From Welwitschia mirabilis (lineage: Eukaryota; Gnetophyta; Gnetopsida; Welwitschiales), in NCBI GenBank assembly GCA_051453625.1, contig JBOZIK010000001.1, positions 255,610,336 to 255,674,335 of the forward strand: 64,000 nucleotides of DNA, given 5' to 3'. Under the pieces are notes generated by a model, which saw nothing but the letters and a program-made list of their open reading frames with translations, searched no databases and had not been told where the DNA came from. Within the stretch, counting starts at the first letter, position 1, and each line of letters opens with the position of its first letter. The position numbers were made by a program, and so were the translations under genes. Below, piece by piece: positions 23,106 through 34,899 of the stretch.

Positions 23106-24107
23106 TTTTGCATTACCAACTTGCATGTATTTAATAAGATATTTTGATTAGTTTTGCAAAATATTAGATAGGTTTATGCTAGGTTTCTATGATAATGGAG
23201 AGCTGAGATTAAAGATATAAAAACATGTAATCTTCATGATATTTTGTAGCATTTAAAGTAGTTTACAATATTTCCTATGTTGAAGAAAACTTCCTGTAGA
23301 CATTGAGGCTGATGCATTACATTGGATACTTGTAAAAAAAGGTCTATCATTTACCTCAGTATCTAGATGACTAGTAGGATGACATTTGTTATAATGCTTT
23401 ACTAGACTTCACTTAACTTTTTTCATTTGTTTTTGTTTCTATTGCATGATTATTAGGGTTGTGTTCATACCTGTTTATCTTGTTTATTTGTTTATGATCT
23501 ATTTGTTAATAAGTATCGATTCCATCCTTGACTACTTCTTGTCTTCACTTGCATCATAAATTCTTATGACAGGTGATCAAAGGGCTAGATATCCATCCAT
23601 TGTAGTTATAGAGATATGTCTTCCTTGGTATTGGACTCTGCTTCCTTCATTAAGATGCGGCTACTTTGTAACATAAATGTTGGTTCAAAATTAATTAAAG
23701 AATTCTTTTCTATTTTCCTATGCTTATTGTGTTACTTATCCCTTATACTTTATGTTGCTTCTGATTCCATGATAGCTTCTTAAGTAATAAAGGTTATGAA
23801 AGAAACCTTTGTTAAGGTTGAGCATTGTTAGTTTAGGTGTATTATTTTTTTCTTTTCTAAATTAACTTTGCATAAGTGTGTTTGAATTGTGATTTTTTGC
23901 ATTGCATTCTATTTTTGCTATTAAAATATGTACATGTCTCTTCTTGAAATTAGTTCTCTTCCTTCTAGCCCAGGTCTTTGATGAATTATGGCATTCGGGT
24001 CCACTCCCATCTATATTAGTGTGTTGTATTGTCAAAAATTTATATTTATTTGTAAATGACAAAATCTTCTTAGGAGCATAACATTTGCACAAATACACAC
24101 TGCAACA
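23106..24107 (+). mobile_element. 5' LTR of Athila-type gypsy element
   Basis: This 1002-bp LTR aligns along its length with 36308-37407. The shared ends are ACCAACTT(G/A)CATGTATTTAATA at the start and ACATTTGCACAAATA then CAACA at the end. The terminal TG has decayed to TT here but is intact in the 3' copy. It is followed directly by a tRNA-Asp primer site. The two LTRs look about 80-85% alike by eye, so the insertion is old. Confidence 0.85.
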
Positions 24108-24109
24108 TC

Positions 24110-24128
24110 TTGGTACCATTGTGGGGGA
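24110..24128 (+). promoter_or_regulatory. tRNA-Asp-type primer-binding site
   Basis: TTGGTACCATTGTGGGGGA lies 2 bases after the LTR end. It resembles the Athila/Tat primer site TTGGCGCCGTTGCCGGGGA; nearly all differences are transitions. Confidence 0.75.
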
Positions 24129-24130
24129 AG

Positions 24131-24889
24131 GCTACTTAGAGTTTAAGTATTATCATTACATAGGTAAGTATTTAGATATCAGTTTAGATGTTTAACTGTA
24201 ACAACACTGTATTTTTAGTTATAGTAGCATTTTTTTTCTTTTTTCTTTTTCTATATTATCATTCTGAAATAAATGCTTCATCATTTGCTTCATCATCTAG
24301 ACTATGTGTGGTGATAATAGCCTCTGTGCCTTGAGTGTTTTTTCATATTTTTGGTTTCTTACAAATCTTAGAGTTTTTCTATCATCTCCTCTATTTTCCA
24401 AATAAATCAAAATTATGACAGTCAGTTTTTAGTATTTTCTATATCTATTATTTCATGCTTCTATTTTCTACATTTTTCATTTTTTTGTGTTTCCTGTATT
24501 TTCTATCATTCAAACTATCATTCAAATGACCATAAGGATGATGCACTGAACATCAAAATTGAGCATGCTCCAACATGATAAAATCTAGTAAGAAAGAAAA
24601 ATATCAAAGAGAGTAGCTATTCATAGAAGAAAACATCTTAGAAGATTTTATTGACTTCAAATTTAACTCAGGTACATATACCAAAGGTATGTAAGTTTCA
24701 AAAATTCTAGAAATTTCTACATTTATTACTTAAAAATCTGATTTTATAAAAGAAAATTTTTCAAAACAATATTTTAATGATAGTTTAGAAGAAAATCAAT
24801 TTTTAAATATATCTAGTTCATTAAAAAAGTAAAAGAAAGTTGCTTCATCTAAATTATTGAAATCCTACAACTACACTTATAAACCCTAA
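24131..24889 (+). other. Leader between primer site and gag
   Basis: T-rich at first, then A-rich from about 24540, where gag N-terminal sequence may begin. I cannot fix a start codon. Confidence 0.4.
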
Positions 24890-26240
24890 TGCCAATGTCA
24901 CCCATAAAGAGCTTATAGATAATAAAAAATGTGAAATTTCCCTTTTGATTTACCTCTTGGTAATAATGTTAAACTTAGGAATTTAAATTCTTATCCCATT
25001 TTTAGTGATGAATATAACAAAGATCCTTTACAACACATTATCAACATTAAATAGTTAGTTCTTACTTTAGAAATGGTAAGAAAAAAAATAATTAATAGAA
25101 TTTGCATGATAATTTTTTCCATTACTTTAAAAGGTAAAGCTAAACTTTGATTAAGAACAATTCCACATAAGAGTCTAAAAACATGGAGTCAAGTTCAAGA
25201 AGCTTTTATTAAGAGTTCATGAATCAAACTACTATTAGAAAATGTAAGAAAGAAGTTATTAACTTTCAACAATAGACTAATGAAAATTATATATCTACCT
25301 GTGAGAGATTTTTCATTGCTTTACATTAGATCATCATAAATGCTTTTTCTCCAAAAGAATTAGTAAACTACTTTTATAGTGGACTCAATAGTCAAACTAA
25401 GTAATTTGCTGACTTTTCATGTGAAGGAAGTTTAATAAACCTTATATAGGGAAATGCTTACCAAGCATTAGAAGAGTTAGTAGAAGTGAGTTAAAATAGC
25501 CTAAACCTTTATCTAGAAAAAATTTAATAGTAGGTAAAATCATTAAAGATCTTAAAGAAGTTAAGCAAGAGAAGGAGAAAGAAAAGATTGAAAAAAAAAA
25601 ACAACTAATGTCATTAAGGATTTCGTCTTAATTTTACAGAAATACACTCAAATGATCTTAGATGTAAAGGCGGTAATAGAGAAGAGTGTGGTTACAACTC
25701 TAAGTTATAATTTATAATAAGACAAATATTATATAACGAAAGAATGTTCTTCATTACTAACATATAGAGAAAGAATTTATAAAGAAGTGTGTGATTTTAA
25801 ATAAAGGTCTTCAAACTTTAACCAAATCAAAACCAAAGTCAAATTCAAAATTAAAATAACTTTCAATCTAGAATTAATAGACAATTTAATTTCAAAAATT
25901 TTCCAATAAATCATCCTAATTTCCAACAATTTAGAAAGAGATTTAAGAATGTAAGTTTCCAATCAAACAACTCTGATAATTAAGCAAGCTCATCCAACTC
26001 ACAAACTCAAGATGATCCACTTATGAATTCCATTTATGAGTTGAGAAAATATAAAAAATAACAAACTCCAACATTGAAAATATTATGAGTATTTTGTAAT
26101 AAACCATGTTTGCTAATTAAAGACCATAAGGGTTACTTGCCATACAACCTCTCTAAATCCAAATAAAGTTAAGAAAGATTGTGATATTATAACAAGAAGT
26201 AAAAATTAGATAACACCTCCTACCTATGAAGTTTTAACAT
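24890..26240 (+). pseudogene. Athila-type gypsy gag remnant
   Basis: The capsid domain is recognisable from DPLQHI near 25022, through SITLKGKAKL near 25125 and the TWSQVQEAF block near 25185, to an ERFF-type helix near 25297 and a YSGLNSQTK block near 25375. This is the order of the Retrotrans_gag domain in plant gypsy elements. The reading frame changes more than once and is full of stops. Downstream Lys/Asn/Gln-rich text ends in a TRSKN-like motif near 26194, where Athila polyproteins have a conserved TRSGK motif. The product would have been the particle protein. It is not functional. Confidence 0.75.
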
Positions 26241-26589
26241 CTCAAAGTGATAAAAATAATAAAGAAGAGGACATAGAAATTTTATAAAATTATTCTTTCC
26301 CTTCTTCTTTAAGTAATAAAAAGAAAAATTCTTCCCATAATAAACCTACTATCCCTTGACTTGATAGGTTAAACACAAATCCTACTTTTGATAAACATCT
26401 TAAAGCCTTAATGCAAAATATGAGTATCAATTTACCATTTTGGAAATATTTGTAAAAGAATCCTAAATATTTTAAGTCATGGAAAGACCTGGTTAGGATA
26501 AAACAAAAATGAACTATTCCTAGTAAATTCTTCCTAGCTTAATCCATTAACAACTAGTTTTATAGACATGTCCAAAGTTTAAAGATCTG

Positions 26590-27198
26590 AGGATAGCAAT
26601 TGGTAGTGTAATTTTGGAAAGAAACAGAAGAATAAAGAAAGCCTTAATTGATATAAGAGCTAGTATCAACATTATGCCCTTGCACATTTATCAATAACTT
26701 GGGTTGAAACATATATTAGAGTCTATAAGAATCATCTTAGAATTGGTAGATACATCTATTAAGAAATCTTTAGGCATGATTATAGATTTAGTGGCTTAGA
26801 TTAAAGAAGCATTTAATCCTATTAATGATGTTATGATAGAAGTTGAACATAACGGTGGCTACCCATTACTTCTAGGTAGAGCTTTCTGTGTAATAGATTA
26901 TTGTATTATAGATACCAGAATAGGAATGATGGAGTGACATTTAGGAAATAAGAAGTTTTCAATAAGAATATCTAATGTTGCTGAAAAATATTTAAGTGAT
27001 TATTTAAGTGTGGAAGAAGAAATAAGATAAAATTTATTTTTACAAAATCATTCACTTAAAGAAAAATGGTCAATGCTTCATAAACTAACTTTGTTTGATG
27101 ATCAACTTAAAGTAAACAACTTGAAAGATTTTTATAAAGATCAACTTGATTTTGATCATTTAGAAATTAATTATTTTAATTTTGAGAATAGAAAGACT
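26590..27198 (+). pseudogene. Athila-type aspartic protease and linker
   Basis: The catalytic motif, normally D-(L/I)-GAS, reads DIRAS at 26650-26664: the Gly codon has become Arg, a G-to-A type change. It is followed by INIMPL and, near 26870, PLLLGRAF, the matching C-terminal protease motif (usually PLILGRPF). The same frame continues almost open into the linker, and is fully open from 27073 to the gap at 27199. This linker leads into RT in Athila polyproteins. The enzyme would have processed the polyprotein; the DIRAS change and stops make it inactive. Confidence 0.75.
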
Positions 27199-27941
27199 NN
27201 NNNNNNNNNNNNNNNNNNNNNNNNNNNNNNNNNNNNNNNNNNNNNNNNNNNNNNNNNNNNNNNNNNNNNNNNNNNNNNNNNNNNNNNNNNNNNNNNNNNN
27301 NNNNNNNNNNNNNNNNNNNNNNNNNNNNNNNNNNNNNNNNNNNNNNNNNNNNNNNNNNNNNNNNNNNNNNNNNNNNNNNNNNNNNNNNNNNNNNNNNNNN
27401 NNNNNNNNNNNNNNNNNNNNNNNNNNNNNNNNNNNNNNNNNNNNNNNNNNNNNNNNNNNNNNNNNNNNNNNNNNNNNNNNNNNNNNNNNNNNNNNNNNNN
27501 NNNNNNNNNNNNNNNNNNNNNNNNNNNNNNNNNNNNNNNNNNNNNNNNNNNNNNNNNNNNNNNNNNNNNNNNNNNNNNNNNNNNNNNNNNNNNNNNNNNN
27601 NNNNNNNNNNNNNNNNNNNNNNNNNNNNNNNNNNNNNNNNNNNNNNNNNNNNNNNNNNNNNNNNNNNNNNNNNNNNNNNNNNNNNNNNNNNNNNNNNNNN
27701 NNNNNNNNNNNNNNNNNNNNNNNNNNNNNNNNNNNNNNNNNNNNNNNNNNNNNNNNNNNNNNNNNNNNNNNNNNNNNNNNNNNNNNNNNNNNNNNNNNNN
27801 NNNNNNNNNNNNNNNNNNNNNNNNNNNNNNNNNNNNNNNNNNNNNNNNNNNNNNNNNNNNNNNNNNNNNNNNNNNNNNNNNNNNNNNNNNNNNNNNNNNN
27901 NNNNNNNNNNNNNNNNNNNNNNNNNNNNNNNNNNNNNNNNN
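27199..27941. other. Assembly gap, 743 N
   Basis: Unknown bases between the protease linker and the RT. Long open frames across it are artefacts of the Ns. Confidence 1.
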
Positions 27942-28870
27942 AAATGTGTCTGTTTAGTCCCATAAAGATTTGACTGCCATTCCTACCTTAATTATTTAAC
28001 AAAAAATCTACCTTGAGGATAATGAAAAAACTATTAGGTAACTTCAACATAGACTTGATCTAGCCCTTAAATAAGCTATTAAAGATGAAATAATTAATTT
28101 AATTGATGTTGAAATCATTCATACCATAGTTAATAGTGAGTGAATTAGCCCTTTGACGATAGTACCTAAGAAAGATGGGAAATGAAGGATGTGCATTGAT
28201 TTTAGAAAATTAAATGAATTAATCAAAAAAGATCATTATCCTTTGTCTTTTCTTAAGTAGATACTTGATAGAATACAAGGACATACTTTTTATTATTTTC
28301 TTGATGGATATAATGATTATAATGAGGTTTGTATTAGTAGTGAGGATGAAGCTAANNNNNNNNNNNNNNNNNNNNNNNNNNNNNNNNNNNNNNNNNNNNN
28401 NNNNNNNNNNNNNNNNNNNNNNNNNNNNNNNNNNNNNNNNNNNNNNNNNNNNNNNNNNNNNNNNNNNNNNNNNNNNNNNNNNNNNNNNNNNNNNNNNNNT
28501 GTCTCTACTTATGCTAAAAATTTTAAACAAATCTTAAAAATACTAGAGAAAGTCCTTGATAAATGCATTTATAGTGGCCTACATTTGAGTTGAGAGAAAA
28601 TTTTATTTTTAGTTGAGAGTGGAATTGTTTTAGATTACCATATTTCAAAACAAGGAATGAGGATGGACCCTAAAAAAGTTGGTATCATTTAAAACCTAAA
28701 TCCCTCAACTAATATAAAACAAGTTAGATCCTTTATTAGTTATTGTGGTTTTTATTGTTAGTTTATTTAGGATTATGTAAACATTTGTAAACCTCTTCAC
28801 TCATTACTTAGCTTGATTTTAATAAACTTAAACATAAACTTTTTAATGTTTCTATTTTAATAGAACTCAA
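27942..28870 (+). pseudogene. Athila-type reverse transcriptase remnant
   Basis: Palm/fingers motifs are readable: PKKDGK near 28168, CIDFRKLN near 28192, KKDHYPL near 28225, and FLDGY near 28300. After the 144-N gap at 28356-28499 come the thumb-side motifs, ending with VRSFISYCGFY near 28721 (usually VRSFLGHAGFY). The DD-containing active-site strand should lie in the gap, so its state is unknown. Stops at former Gln and Trp codons interrupt the frame. Confidence 0.8.
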
Positions 28871-29300
28871 TTAGAAAAAGATTTTAAATTAATGTGTAAT
28901 GCTAGTAATTTTTGTCATGGGTAGGATACTTTATTAAAAATATGAAAATGATTTTAAAGTTATATCTTACCATAGTAAAACTCTGTCTAGAACTCAAATG
29001 AATTACACTACTATAAAGAAGGAAATGTTAGCAATCATTTTTTACCTTGATATGCTTAGATATTATATTTTAGGCTTTCATACAAACATTTATAACAACC
29101 ATGCTGTGATTTATTACCTCATGACTAAGAAATATTTGAGTGCTAGATTGATTAAATGGATTCTCATCATGCAAGAATTTAACTTAACCATCATTGATAA
29201 AGCAAGAAATTATAATTGTATTACTGATCATTTATTTCATCTTTCTTCTCTTCTTGATGATTCTGTGATTGATGATTCTTTTCTAGATGAGTAACTTTTT
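28871..29300 (+). pseudogene. Athila-type RNase H remnant
   Basis: The first catalytic Asp, in the usual CDAS motif, reads CNAS near 28895: Asp has become Asn, a G-to-A change. From 28998 to 29294 a 98-codon frame is fully open, and carries the EMLAIIF, HAVIYYL, RLIKWIL and ITDHLFHL blocks that mark the gypsy RNase H C-terminus (usually ADHLSRL). It is followed by the DDSFLDE stretch that precedes the integrase in Athila. Confidence 0.85.
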
Positions 29301-29379
29301 GCTATATGTTCTACTTATCCTCCTCCCTAGTATTCTAATATTGTTAATTACCTTGTTACCATGAAATCACTACATCATT

Positions 29380-30400
29380 AGACTTATAATTAAAGAAAAT
29401 ACTTTTTCCATAAAATAGGTAACTATGAATGAATAGAGCCACATATGTATTATAGGTGTAATGACTAAATTATGTGAAAATTTATGTCTAATTAGGAAAA
29501 ATCTGATATCATTTATCTTTGTCATAATGATATTTGTGGAATTCGTTTTAGTGGATATAAAATGGCTATAAAAATTATTCACTCTGGCTTTAATTGACCT
29601 ACTCTTTTTCACGATTCTTTTGATTTTACTAGAAGGTGTAATCCTTGTTAGCATTATGATAGTCTTATTTATGCTTAAGAGATGCTCCTTAAATTCATCC
29701 TTAAATGTGAACCTTTTGATTATTAGTGAATTAATTTTATAGACCTTATTCATCCACCGTATCTTGATAAAAATTACATTTTAGTAACTATAAATTATGT
29801 TACTAAATGGATTGAAACTATTCTTACTTCTTTGAATGATGCCTAAAATGTTTGTAATTTTCTTAGAAATAATGTTTTTTAATGATTTAAGTTTTATATG
29901 ATTATCATTAGTGATTAAGAAACTCATTTTATAAATCAATAGTTTAGGAAACTTCTTTTGTCCATTAGAATAGAACATAGATTAGCTTATGCTTATCATC
30001 CTTGACCAATGGTAAAGATGAAAATGCAAATAGAAAAATTAAGAAAATGTTATAAAAACTTATCTCTATTAATAAGAAATCTTGGGCTTATAANNNNNNN
30101 NNNNNNNNNNNNNNNNNNNNNNNNNNNNNNNNNNNNNNNNNNNNNNNNNNNNNNNNNNNNNNNNNNNNNNNNNNNNNNNNNNNNNNNNNNNNNTTAAAAT
30201 TAATATCAAAATGTTTTACATAGTTTAGAAACCCTATTAATTAAAGCTTACAAAATGTGGGTTATAATACCTTATCTTATAGAGAGAGTGCATTCTAATG
30301 GCTCTATTGATATTTCTAACTTAGAGACTAAGAAGATTCAAAAAGTTAATGGATAAAAGTTGAAACTATACAAAAAAAAAAAAATATATATTTTAATGCA
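29380..30400 (+). pseudogene. Athila-type integrase remnant
   Basis: The zinc-binding part is visible near 29515-29660, with HSGFN-P-LFHD and a CNPC motif. The first catalytic Asp, in the usual WGIDF, is destroyed: Trp and Gly codons are stops, and Asp reads Asn near 29733. ILVTINYVTKW follows near 29778, then the AYAYHP block near 29985 before a 100-N gap (30094-30193). The C-terminal KVNG-KLKLY motif near 30340 matches the usual VNGQRLK ending. A long stretch of this region is read through several stops. Confidence 0.8.
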
Positions 30401-32640
30401 ACCTTGAATATGATAGAAGCATTTGTTTTGGAGGTTCATCTCAATGAGGAGGACTTTCATACTATCACTGTCTGAATTATTTATTAGCTTATTCATTTAG
30501 TAAATGTTATGATGTCACTTGATCATCTTTTAAACTTGACTTATGTGGTGCTTTATAAAGTTTCCATGACTAGTATGTGTACTTGGGTATTTTATAGTGA
30601 TAAAATTAAATTCACCTAATATTTGAGAATTTCCATGTCTATGGACTTTACTTTAAAGGAAAATTCCTTATTTCTTGTGTTTTTTAAACAGTGTGAGGTC
30701 TTTAGTTATCTAGAAGTTCTCTTTTCTATCTTTTATCTCACTTATTCACCTTCATCGTTTTTAGTATGTGATCATGTGAAAATTATTTAAAGAAAAAAGA
30801 ATAAATATGAATATAATAATCATGGTCTATTGTATTTGTATTTAAAAAAAAATACATGGTCATTATGATGTTCTACTATACTAGGTTAAATATTTCTAAG
30901 AGGAACCTTTGGTAGTGTTGGTAGTTATGGGAACTCCACTGGGAGGTAGTTAGCCATGCTTTATAGGTTCTTACTTCTTTAACTATGGTTGCACTCCCCT
31001 CATCATGAAAAACTTATAGTAAACTTTGAAGCTATGGGATTAGTGGTGTTCTTGTTATTATCAGAGGCATTACTTATTTCTTAGACTCTTAGTATTCCCC
31101 CGTGATCATTTCACTTTTGAGGATTTGAATGTTTTTTATAGGGTGAATAGATGAGTTCATTTCTGACTAGCTTTTGATCTTATCATTCATTATTTTAAGC
31201 ACTTAAATTTTCAGTATCATTATAATCACTACCTTTTTAAGTGAAACTTTATAGAGTTTATACATTTTGTCATACATGCTTATTCAAGTGGTTTTATGAT
31301 GTCTTCCATGATAGTTTACTAGGCTAGAATTTAGGATAGATAAGTAATTTTCTTTATGTTCCTTGTGTATATTTTTATTCTGATTTTCTTTGGTTTTCTA
31401 GTTTTTTATTTTAAAGTTGTTTTCACATTTTCTTATCTTTACATAGAACCTTATCATTTAGTAGTTTTTGTGTTATTTGTTCATGTAATATTATTTTCAT
31501 ATAGCATTAGAATCTAATAGAAAATCTTTCATGTTTCATAGATTTTATAAGATCCCTTGTATCTTTTAGAGTTCTATGCTTTATTTTGTTTACTTTTTAG
31601 TTTAGGCACATTCATTCAGTCCTTATTATTAGGTTTCATCCTAATTAGTATGTTTTTCTCAACCATAGTTTTCTTTTGTTTTGAGTTTTTTTCCTTCATT
31701 TCGATTTTCCTGATTCTTTCTCATTCCCTATTTTTCTAAGCTTTCTGATAAACTTTGATACTTTTATGATCAAATCTAAGCCTAATTTTCTAAGCTAACT
31801 TATTTAGTTTTGTAAAATTTTTCAAAGTCCCATCTTCCACTTAGTTGTTCAGAAGGTATAGGCAAACAATAGTTTGATTTTTTTTAAGAGTTATCCTAGG
31901 GCTATTGTCTAGATGAAATGACTAGATGATAGTGTGATAAAACTGCAATCCAAACCCTTTTTCTTATTTTCTTCATTTTCTCATTACTTTCATCTATTCC
32001 TTAGAGAGATTATAAGTCCCCTAATCCCTGCAATCGTATTGGATGTTGTCTTTGCCAAATTCGCTTCTGGATTTCTTAGTTTTCTAAAAATTTCTAAAAA
32101 TGAGGTATGTTTTTATCTCTCAATTTTTTTTTTTTTCAATTTTTCTCATGTTTTTTATCCTTTCAACATGAATTTTTCACCTATGTTGATTAGTTTTTCA
32201 AGCTCTTTGATTTGGAACTTACAGATTTTATTTTTATTGTGTATTTTGAAAGTTATGATTAATTATACATTTTATAAGAAAAATTTAGGTTTTTATCTTT
32301 TAATATCAATTTCTCACAAATCATGGTTCAAAATATAGTGGTCCTTTAGGGTAAATTAATCATTTCACATGTTCTATGATTCTACTAAATTAGATTTTTC
32401 ATTTGAATACTTTGAATTTTTACCTTATGTGAGGTCCACTTAAAAATCTATTTTTCTATTTTTTATGCATTTCATAATTTTCTTCTTATAACTAGGTAAT
32501 ATGAACCATATTGATACTTTTAGGGGGGTAAACTATATTTTCATCATTTCTACATTTCTTATTGATTTTGGGAATTATTATTAAGAATTCACGCAATGTA
32601 TTTAGTTTGTCTATCTAATCTCACATAATGTTTTTACATA
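30401..32640. other. T-rich region after integrase, unassigned
   Basis: I recognise no protein here. Small open frames at 31557-31739 and 31934-32338 are Phe/Leu/Ser-rich and likely reflect base composition. A short stretch near 31895-31945 (ATTGTCTAGA and GACTAGATGATAG) recurs near 34678-34720. It may be the 3' part of the Athila element or the truncated start of the nested SIRE fragment. Confidence 0.35.
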
Positions 32641-34160
32641 TTTTTAACTGAGTAGACCCTGTATGCATAGATTTAAATAGGTTGAGGATGAGGCTAAAGC
32701 CATAAAGTAGGAGGTGGATTCTTTGGTACCACTAGAGGCTAAGCATGTAAAACCTTTTGATCCCTCACCTTGACACGTATGATCACTTACCATTCAGATA
32801 GCTACCATCCATGTCAAGCATCATTCTGGATATTTCATGAGTAGAATAAAGCTAGAGGTTGATAAGAGGCTATTAGATCTTTAGCCCCAATGAATTCTAA
32901 ATTCATATGAGACATATTGTGTATCAAAGAGTAGGGAATTTTATAACACCATACACATGGAGAGAGGACTAGAATCTCCTGATTACCTTGTTGACATGAT
33001 AATAGCATCTATATGAGATCATGAGATAACTATACTCCCAAACCACATTACATTAGTGATAGATTTAGATGGTTTTAGGAGTTTAAACATTCACTCTACT
33101 AGAGGTATAGNNNNNNNNNNNNNNNNNNNNNNNNNNNNNNNNNNNNNNNNNNNNNNNNNNNNNNNNNNNNNNNNNNNNNNNNNNNNNNNNNNNNNNNNNN
33201 NNNNNNNNNNNNNNNNNNNNNNNNNNNNNNNNNNNNNNNNNNNNNNNNNNNNNNNNNNNNNNNNNNNNNNNNNNNNNNNNNNNNNNNNNNNNNNNNNNNN
33301 NNNNNNNNNNNNNNNNNNNNNNNNNNNNNNNNNNNNNNNNNNNNNNNNNNNNNNNNNNNNNNNNNNNNNNNNNNNNNNNNNNNNNNNNNNNNNNNNNNNN
33401 NNNNNNNNNNNNNNNNNNNNNNNNNNNNNNNNNNNNNNNNNNNNNNNNNNNNNNNNNNNNNNNNNNNNNNNNNNNNNNNNNNNNNNNNNNNNNNNNNNNN
33501 NNNNNNNNNNNNNNNNNNNNNNNNNNNNNNNNNNNNNNNNNNNNNNNNNNNNNNNNNNNNNNNNNNNNNNNNNNNNNNNNNNNNNNNNNNNNNNNNNNNN
33601 NNNNNNNNNNNNTATAGAGGAGCGCAACACATATGACATAGCACTTGACATCCTAGTAAACTTGATGCTAGATAGACGAGGCATTCTTATTATTCAGTTG
33701 ACTCCCACGTATAGAGTTTTACATAGAGGGCTGATTCACAGCATCAGTCCATCATTTCATAATAGCAACATAATGGTCACACATCTATAGGTTTTTGCAG
33801 AATTTAGGTAGAGAGAGCTAATGGATTTACCAACATTCATATGAAGCAGACTCAGGTCGATGATTAAGGCATAGCAGTTATAGGCTCTGAGTTACCCATG
33901 CATCCTCTCATTTTTATTTTGATGATTTAGGATACCAGAGCTCATGGGTGTATAGTACCTTTCACACATTTATACTTTATCTTAATATATTTATGACATG
34001 AGCATATAGATATCAGGAGATGTAGAGAGATCTCAAGTATAGAGACTTGTGGTAAAAGTTAAAGTAGAGTTAATCATAGTATCCAGACATTAGATCAGAG
34101 GACCCAGACAGTAGAGCATAGGATTTAGACAGTTAAGAGGAGAGCCTAGTACTCTAAAAA
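32641..34160 (+). pseudogene. Third ORF of a nested SIRE-like element
   Basis: A nearly continuous frame runs from about 32680 to the 502-N gap at 33111-33612. It has the motif REFYNTIHM near 32936 and the blocks ITLVIDLDGF and RSLNIHS just before the gap. After the gap the frame continues with IEERNTYDIAL, then HRGLIHSISPSF near 33724, and later LPTFI and RLRSMIKA. This is the same block order (FY-N motif, helical His-containing block, then a Leu-rich end) as the third ORFs at 2231 and 41322. It sits directly upstream of a SIRE-type LTR. Stops are mostly TAG and TGA at probable Gln and Trp positions. The function of this plant transposon-associated domain is not known. Confidence 0.55.
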
Positions 34161-34880
34161 GTAGATATTTGATATACATTAGTGTGTTGTATCCATATAG
34201 TAGAGTGTGACAATTAACCTCCCAGAGGTAGTCTATGCTTAATAAGATGAGAGGATTTTCTCCATTTCCATATTATTAGACCTCCATTTTCTTTCTAATC
34301 TTAAGCATCCTCCTCTTCTTTCCTTGTAGCTGAGTCTGCTATACATATGGATTTTATTATGTGACATTAAGGGAGTTATTTTTGTCATATTTTATCTCTT
34401 TCCAACTATACATTTTTGTATTAAAACTATATATATGTACACACATCATTTTTTGAGTTTTCAGCATGGTGTACATTATCTGATTTCCATACTTACCTTT
34501 TTTTTCATACTTTACTATGAGGATTAGATATATTTGCTACATTCTTCTTATTTATTTACTATAAATTTCAATGGGGCCCTTTTAACTATTAGCATATTTA
34601 CTAATTATCTATCTAAAAAATTATTTCATAGGTTCCTATTTTCTAAGAACCATTTTTTAAACCTATTGTTCCTCATATTGTCTAGACAATGACTGGATGA
34701 TGACCAGATGATAGTATGGCCAGTAGCTCAATTAGGTAAAATGTTTAATTTTTTATTTCTCATAATTCAATTAGTATCTCTAAGATTTTTGAAAATTTTT
34801 TAATACCTTAGTTATTTTTATTGTTGAACAAGTTGATTCACAATCACAATTTACTATCTAGTTTTATCAGGGACTAATAA
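34161..34880 (+). other. Noncoding 3' region between third ORF and LTR
   Basis: AT-rich, with a tandem GACTGGATGAT/GACCAGATGAT pair near 34690. A degraded purine stretch, GCTAAGTGAGGGACTATG near 34883, may be the polypurine tract. Confidence 0.35.
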
Positions 34881-34899
34881 AGCTAAGTGAGGGACTATG

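Noticed and set aside
22324-23151. Phe/Tyr/Leu-rich + frames (69 and 83 codons) that could look like membrane proteins
   Set aside because: They lie in a T-rich leader, where TTT/TTC/CTT codons arise from composition. No motif or second copy supports them.
23862-24119. Cys-rich minus frame of 85 codons
   Set aside because: It lies within the Athila 5' LTR and is not open in the matching part of the 3' LTR copy.
27073-27973. Long open frames of 263-294 codons on both strands
   Set aside because: Almost all of each frame is the 743-N gap. Only the first about 42 codons of the 27073 frame are real sequence, and they belong to the Athila-type polyprotein.
31557-32338. Hydrophobic + frames of 60 and 134 codons that could suggest an env-like transmembrane protein
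   Set aside because: T-rich composition alone predicts such text. There is no signal, cleavage or family motif, and the position is next to fragments of two different elements.
33056-33790. Apparent long frames of 181-244 codons on both strands
   Set aside because: They span a 502-N gap. The + frame ends are real third-ORF sequence; the minus frames are artefacts.
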